Positions 7,965 to 11,247 of a stretch of DNA of 11,247 nt are shown here, in pieces. The notes beneath the pieces were generated by a model. The model saw only the letters and a list, made by a program, of their open reading frames with translations, was not told the origin of the DNA and made no database searches. The stretch is from positions 1 through 11,247 of the forward strand of contig JANYGE010000291.1 in assembly GCA_025362535.1 (NCBI GenBank). Direction: 5' to 3'. Position numbers and translations under genes: made by a program. The stretch's first letter is position 1, and every line of letters starts with the position of its first letter. Source of the stretch: Hyphomicrobiales bacterium (GTDB lineage Bacteria > Pseudomonadota > Alphaproteobacteria > Rhizobiales > Aestuariivirgaceae).

Positions 7965-8063
7965 ATGTCTATGGTGCCGCGCCAGGATTTGGTTGCAAAC
8001 ACACTTGCCTATGAACAAATTCCGTTGTTCAAAGCCATTGGCGAGTTCAGCCAGAAGATTTGA
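7965..8063 (+). pseudogene. short ORF resembling a truncated phosphomannomutase N-terminus
   Basis: An open frame of 32 codons (ATG 7965, TGA 8061-8063) sits between uxs and manC. AGGG (7951-7954) lies 10 bases upstream, and its stop overlaps the manC ATG as TGATG, the arrangement of a translationally coupled gene. The peptide includes VANTLAYEQIPLFKAIG. From memory this resembles the first residues of alphaproteobacterial phosphomannomutases (a pattern like NT-YE-PLVKPTGFREYDARW), after which similarity stops and a stop codon follows. A phosphomannomutase would be the expected partner of manC, making mannose 1-phosphate. It may therefore be the remnant of an internal deletion, or an assembly collapse. 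A genuine small leader ORF for manC is the alternative. The family match is recalled, not searched. Confidence 0.4.
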
Positions 8064-9142
8064 TGATGCCAGAGCAGCAGATCATTCCAGTTATTTTGAG
8101 TGGCGGTGGCGGAACACGGCTGTGGCCCTTGTCGCGCAATGCCAAACCAAAACAGTTTTTGCGGTTTGGGTCTGAGTATTCACTGATGCAGGAAACGCTG
8201 CTGCGCTGCACAGCTGCATTGTTTGATCAAAGGCCGATTATTGTTTCAGGTGAAAGTCAGCGCTTTTTGATTGCTGAGGATTTGCGCGAGATTGATGTGA
8301 AGGCCGATATTATTTTGGAACCAATGCGGCGTGATTCTTGTGCGGCAATTGCTGTGGGATGTTTGCAGGCTTTGCAAAGATCGCCTGATGCGTTGGTTTT
8401 TATCTTAGCAGCGGATCATAAAATTCCAGATATTGCGGCCTTCGCTGTTGCTGTGGCCAATGCAAAAGCCGATGCGCTAGCTGGTAAGCTTACAACATTT
8501 GGCATCAAGCCAACCTATGCGGCAACGGGTTATGGTTACATAAAGCCGGGCGCGCAATTGCGTTTAGGGGGCAGTTGTGTTTTAGAAAAATTTATCGAGA
8601 AGCCGGATGCAGCGAAGGCTGCGGCCTACGTGCAATCGGGCTATTTATGGAACAGCGGAAATTTTCTATTCTCGGCCCGATTATTTTTAGATGAGCTGCA
8701 GAAATTCGCGCCAGAGGTTTTGAGCGCCGTGCAGGGTTCATTTTCGAAAGCGCGGCGCGAGACTGATTTTATCTGGCTTGAGGCTGAAGGCTTTGCGCGC
8801 GCCCCACAAATTTCGGTTGATTATGCCGTGATGGAAAAAACCTCATGTGCTGCGGTTTTTGAAGTTGACTATGCGTGGAATGATATTGGTTCTTGGGATG
8901 CGGTGCATGAGTTGCTGGCCCAGGATGCTGAAGGAAATGCTGTGCAAGGCCATGGCGTAATTTTACGTGGCAGAAATAATCTGGTGCACAGTGATGGTAT
9001 TCTCACGGCGCTGATTGGTGTTGATGATGTTGTTGTGGTGACAACGGTAGATGCAATTTTGGTGACCAAGCGTGGGCACACTGAACTTGTTAAAAATCTG
9101 GTGGGCGAACTCAAAGCCCGTAACTTTAAGGAAGCAGACTAA
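8063..9142 (+). CDS. manC: mannose-1-phosphate guanylyltransferase (single-domain, ManC type)
   Basis: Makes GDP-mannose from mannose 1-phosphate and GTP. The 359-residue product carries the nucleotidyltransferase signature [11 protein letters not shown] (14-24), a lysine-bearing PKQFL (29-33), FIEKPD (177-182), GYLWNSGNF (193-201) and NDIGSWD (273-279). It ends soon after [16 protein letters not shown], so it lacks the C-terminal cupin-type mannose-6-phosphate isomerase domain of bifunctional ManC/AlgA proteins (about 470 residues). Isomerase and mutase functions must therefore come from elsewhere. ATG codons at 8063 and 8066 are both possible; I take the first because it overlaps the TGA of the preceding short ORF. 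It is followed after one base by gmd, which uses its product. Confidence 0.9.
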   Translation: MMPEQQIIPVILSGGGGTRLWPLSRNAKPKQFLRFGSEYSLMQETLLRCTAALFDQRPIIVSGESQRFLIAEDLREIDVKADIILEPMRRDSCAAIAVGCLQALQRSPDALVFILAADHKIPDIAAFAVAVANAKADALAGKLTTFGIKPTYAATGYGYIKPGAQLRLGGSCVLEKFIEKPDAAKAAAYVQSGYLWNSGNFLFSARLFLDELQKFAPEVLSAVQGSFSKARRETDFIWLEAEGFARAPQISVDYAVMEKTSCAAVFEVDYAWNDIGSWDAVHELLAQDAEGNAVQGHGVILRGRNNLVHSDGILTALIGVDDVVVVTTVDAILVTKRGHTELVKNLVGELKARNFKEAD

Positions 9143-9143
9143 A

Positions 9144-10223
9144 ATGACGAAGACTGGCATGGGCAAAACCGCATTAATTACAGGCATTACTGGGCAAGAT
9201 GGAGCTTATCTGGCTGATCTGTTGCTGGCCAAAGGCTATGCGGTGCATGGTGTGAAGCGGCGGTCATCATCGTTCAACTCGGGCCGCATTGATCACATCT
9301 ATCAAGATCCGCATGAAAACAATGTGCATTTCAAATTGCATTATGGCGACATGACGGATTCAACCAATCTCATTCGCATTGTGCAGGAGACCCAACCCGA
9401 CGAGATCTATAATCTTGCCGCGCAAAGCCATGTGCAAGTGAGTTTCGAGACGGCGGAATATACAGCCAATGCCGATGGCATTGGTACCCTGCGCCTGTTA
9501 GAGGCATTGAGGATATTGGGCCTGGAAAAAAAGACAAGAATCTACCAGGCAAGCACTTCTGAATTATATGGATTGGTACAAGCCGTTCCACAAAGTGAAA
9601 CAACGCCTTTTTATCCGCGTAGCCCATACGCTGTTGCAAAATTGTATGCTTACTGGATTACTGTTAATTATCGCGAAGCATATGGAATTTTTGCATGCAA
9701 CGGTATATTATTTAACCACGAAAGTCCATTAAGGGGTGAAACATTTGTTACCCGAAAAATTACCCGTGGCGTAGCAGCAATTGTAAAGGGTAAACAGGAA
9801 AAAATTTATTTAGGTAACCTGGATGCCAGGCGTGATTGGGGACATGCAAAAGATTATGTTGATGCTATGTGGCGTATCCTGCAGCAGGATGTTCCTGAGG
9901 ATTATGTAATTGCAACGGGTGTAACCACTACCGTAAGAGATTTTATTAAATTGTCTTTTGGCGAAGTAGGAGTCGAGTTGTCATTTACCGGTGAAGGGGT
10001 TAACGAGACCGGTAGTGTTGTTTCATGCAGTAATATTGCATACCAGTTAATAGCAGGCAAGATAGTTGTAGCTGTTGATCCGGAATATTTCAGACCTACA
10101 GAAGTTGATCTTTTAATTGGTGATCCAACTAAGGCAAAAACTAAATTAGGATGGGAACCAAAGTATGACTTGGCTTCACTCGTAAAAGAGATGATGGCAA
10201 ATGACCTTAAAATTTTGAATTAG
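9144..10223 (+). CDS. gmd: GDP-mannose 4,6-dehydratase (hybrid of two base-composition types)
   Basis: Gmd converts GDP-mannose to GDP-4-keto-6-deoxymannose, precursor of GDP-fucose, GDP-rhamnose and related sugars. The full-length 359-residue frame has the NADP-binding GITGQDG (14-20), VKRRSSSFN (38-46), catalytic STSE (137-140) and Y162/K166. [10 protein letters not shown] and [15 protein letters not shown] follow. ATG 9144 starts one base after manC, with AAGGA 11 bases upstream. The first third has the composition of the upstream genes (34 GC of 60 at 9241-9300; 32 at 9421-9480). After about 9500 it drops (21 of 60 at 9661-9720 and 10081-10140) and AGA, AGG and ATA codons appear. The second part also has the Bacteroidota-style insert [15 protein letters not shown] and the ending [15 protein letters not shown]. 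As read, the gene is a hybrid of two sources and may not exist in one genome. Confidence 0.9.
   Translation: MTKTGMGKTALITGITGQDGAYLADLLLAKGYAVHGVKRRSSSFNSGRIDHIYQDPHENNVHFKLHYGDMTDSTNLIRIVQETQPDEIYNLAAQSHVQVSFETAEYTANADGIGTLRLLEALRILGLEKKTRIYQASTSELYGLVQAVPQSETTPFYPRSPYAVAKLYAYWITVNYREAYGIFACNGILFNHESPLRGETFVTRKITRGVAAIVKGKQEKIYLGNLDARRDWGHAKDYVDAMWRILQQDVPEDYVIATGVTTTVRDFIKLSFGEVGVELSFTGEGVNETGSVVSCSNIAYQLIAGKIVVAVDPEYFRPTEVDLLIGDPTKAKTKLGWEPKYDLASLVKEMMANDLKILN
9480..9520. other. probable organism junction inside gmd
   Basis: Codon use and base composition change over this short interval with no loss of reading frame. To its left are codons such as CGC, GCC, GCG and GTG, as in ugd and manC. 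To its right come AGG ATA, then AAA AAG ACA AGA, and low GC that continues to the window end. The interval encodes [12 protein letters not shown], one of the best conserved stretches of Gmd, where reads or k-mers from two species, or recombining DNA, would match most easily. Confidence 0.7.
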
Positions 10224-10251
10224 CGTTAATTTCATACATGAAAGTTCGATA

Positions 10252-10283
10252 AATAAGGATTTCACGAAAGTGGAATCCTTATT
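10252..10283 (+). terminator. hairpin terminator after gmd
   Basis: AATAAGGATTTCAC (10252-10265) pairs with GTGGAATCCTTATT (10270-10283) around a GAAA tetraloop. It gives a 14-bp stem with one T-G wobble. It starts 28 bases after the gmd stop and is followed by the AT-rich ATATTGTT, with A-rich sequence before it. A strong intrinsic terminator, possibly working in both directions. It belongs to the AT-rich right-hand DNA and implies that gmd was the last gene of its transcript in that genome. Confidence 0.75.
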
Positions 10284-10700
10284 ATATTGTTAGGTGTCTC
10301 CCTCAAAAAATAAATCACCATACAGATTTTGATGAGAACTAATTTATTTAGCGGGTATTCAACAAATAATCTGGCCGTATAAACATTAATATACTTTGCC
10401 TAATCAACCAACTAACCCCAGCTGGTAAGTATCAACAAAATTATGCCGCACAGGAATAATTGCAAGAAAATTACCACGATCGTAAACAAACTGCCCTTTA
10501 CTTTTGTACAATACAATTGCAGCCAACAACATGAAATTAGCCTTACTGGTAATGTGCTATTGTAATTTAAAAGCAGGCGATCTTCACCAATAAATTAAAA
10601 AATAGCTGTAGCAATGCCAGTTAATTGAACATTCTTAGCATGTGGAAAGGAGGGGAAGTAACAGTAATTTGAATTATCTTCAATAACTCAATAAAGAGCC
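10284..10700. other. AT-rich intergenic stretch without a convincing gene
   Basis: About 417 bases, low in GC (20 of 60 at 10561-10620), with frequent stop codons in the frames I checked. The only start-like element is an ATG at 10531 opening a 20-codon frame. A purine-rich AAAGGAGGGG at 10646-10655 looks like a ribosome site but has no gene after it. I see no tRNA, no clear tandem repeat and no insertion-sequence end. The promoter of the following gene presumably lies here. Confidence 0.5.
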
Positions 10701-11247
10701 TTGCACCATACAATTACTCATTATTTAACAAGGCAATGGAGTGATAGTTTTCTATTACCATTGTTAACCGCAGCTATTTTTTGCTGCTGCGGCATTACTG
10801 TCAATGGCCAGTCTTGCCCGGCAAATATAGATTTTGAAACAGGCAGCTTTGCAAACTGGACCTGTTGGGTTGGACGCACTTATGCGGATGGCGATAAAAA
10901 CGTGATCTCGCTAAACAATAGTTTTGGACCGGTGTATAACCATCATACCATGTATTCAGCCGGTACTACAGAACAAGACCCGTTTGGAGGTTTTCCGGTG
11001 CTTTGTCCAAATGGCAGCGGGCATTCCATTAAATTAGGAAGTACTGAAGCGGGCGGCGAGGCTGAAGGCGTATCTTACGATTTTACTGTTCCACCTTATG
11101 ACAATTCTTATTCCGTTACTTTTCATTACGCCGTTGTATTTCAATCCCCCAATCACCATGTATATGAACAACCACGCATGGAAGTGGAGATTACTAATGT
11201 TACTGACAATAGTGTTATTGGCTGCGGTACTTTTTCTTATATAGCAG
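10701..11247 (+). CDS. secreted Bacteroidota-type protein, N-terminal part (runs off window)
   Basis: An open frame of 182 codons continues to the window edge. The first 38 residues form a signal peptide: HYLTRQ as the basic part, FLLPLLTAAIFCCCGITV as the hydrophobic core, then NGQS before C39. The mature part begins CPANIDFETGSFANWTC, with later QDPFGGFPVLCPNGSGHS and AEGVSYDFTVPP. I associate this pattern with large cell-surface proteins of Chitinophagaceae and relatives, which often have PKD repeats and end in a gliding-motility/type IX secretion C-terminal domain. No ATG lies in frame before the signal peptide: an in-frame TAA is at 10692-10694 and the first start codon is TTG at 10701. 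Function is unknown; export and surface location are inferred. The composition matches the right-hand half of gmd, not the left of the window. Confidence 0.65.
   Translation, partial: MHHTITHYLTRQWSDSFLLPLLTAAIFCCCGITVNGQSCPANIDFETGSFANWTCWVGRTYADGDKNVISLNNSFGPVYNHHTMYSAGTTEQDPFGGFPVLCPNGSGHSIKLGSTEAGGEAEGVSYDFTVPPYDNSYSVTFHYAVVFQSPNHHVYEQPRMEVEITNVTDNSVIGCGTFSYIA

Noticed and set aside
10531..10593. 20-codon frame starting MKLALLVMCYC in the AT-rich spacer
   Set aside because: It looks a little like a signal peptide start but is only 20 codons long and ends without further coding sequence; chance is likely.
10646..10655. AAAGGAGGGG, a perfect-looking Shine-Dalgarno sequence
   Set aside because: No start codon with a useful open frame follows, and the surrounding DNA appears to be Bacteroidota, where such sites are little used.
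1..11247. CRISPR arrays, tRNA or rRNA genes, insertion sequences, prophage or defence genes
   Set aside because: No spaced direct repeats, cloverleaf-like segments, transposase motifs or defence-family motifs were seen on either strand by eye.

Overview
The window appears to join DNA from two unrelated kinds of bacteria. Bases 1 to about 9500 look like an alphaproteobacterium, probably Hyphomicrobiales (Rhizobiales). They carry an RpiR-type regulator directly followed by iolC with a C-terminal DUF2090 extension, the rhizobial iolR-iolC order, and they have moderate GC. From about 9500 to the end the DNA is AT-rich and reads like Bacteroidota: the second half of gmd, a 14-bp-stem terminator, an AT-rich spacer, and the start of a secreted protein of a type seen in Chitinophagaceae-like genomes. 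The switch falls inside a conserved stretch of gmd with no loss of frame, so a chimeric metagenome contig is the simplest explanation; transfer by recombination is the alternative.

Left third, minus strand (1-4569): a gene series reading right to left. A LOG-family nucleotide phosphoribohydrolase is followed 4 bases later by a metallo-beta-lactamase/beta-CASP RNase-like protein. Next comes a myo-inositol repressor (iolR), then the inositol-catabolic kinase iolC, which runs off the left edge. Three copies of a GGAA-N6-TTCC-like operator lie before iolC and iolR. One covers the predicted iolC -10 box, which fits inositol-responsive repression and autoregulation.

Middle (4671-5483, plus strand): a polyphosphate kinase 2 gene, divergent from the LOG gene. 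After a 166-base gap containing a hairpin, a nucleotide-sugar operon runs rightward. It holds ugd (UDP-glucose to UDP-glucuronate), uxs (UDP-glucuronate to UDP-xylose), a short apparent remnant of a phosphomannomutase N-terminus, a single-domain manC (GDP-mannose) and gmd (GDP-4-keto-6-deoxymannose). Together they would supply uronic acid, xylose and GDP-mannose-derived deoxysugars for surface polysaccharide. The expected epimerase/reductase after gmd (fcl or rmd) is absent, as expected if the contig changes organism there.

Right end (10224-11247): the gmd terminator, about 417 bases without a convincing gene, then an open frame with a signal peptide that continues past the window. I see no rRNA, tRNA, CRISPR array, insertion sequence or defence system, and no clear sign of an undescribed system. 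The most notable points are the mid-gene organism switch in gmd, the IolR operator layout and the phosphomannomutase remnant.
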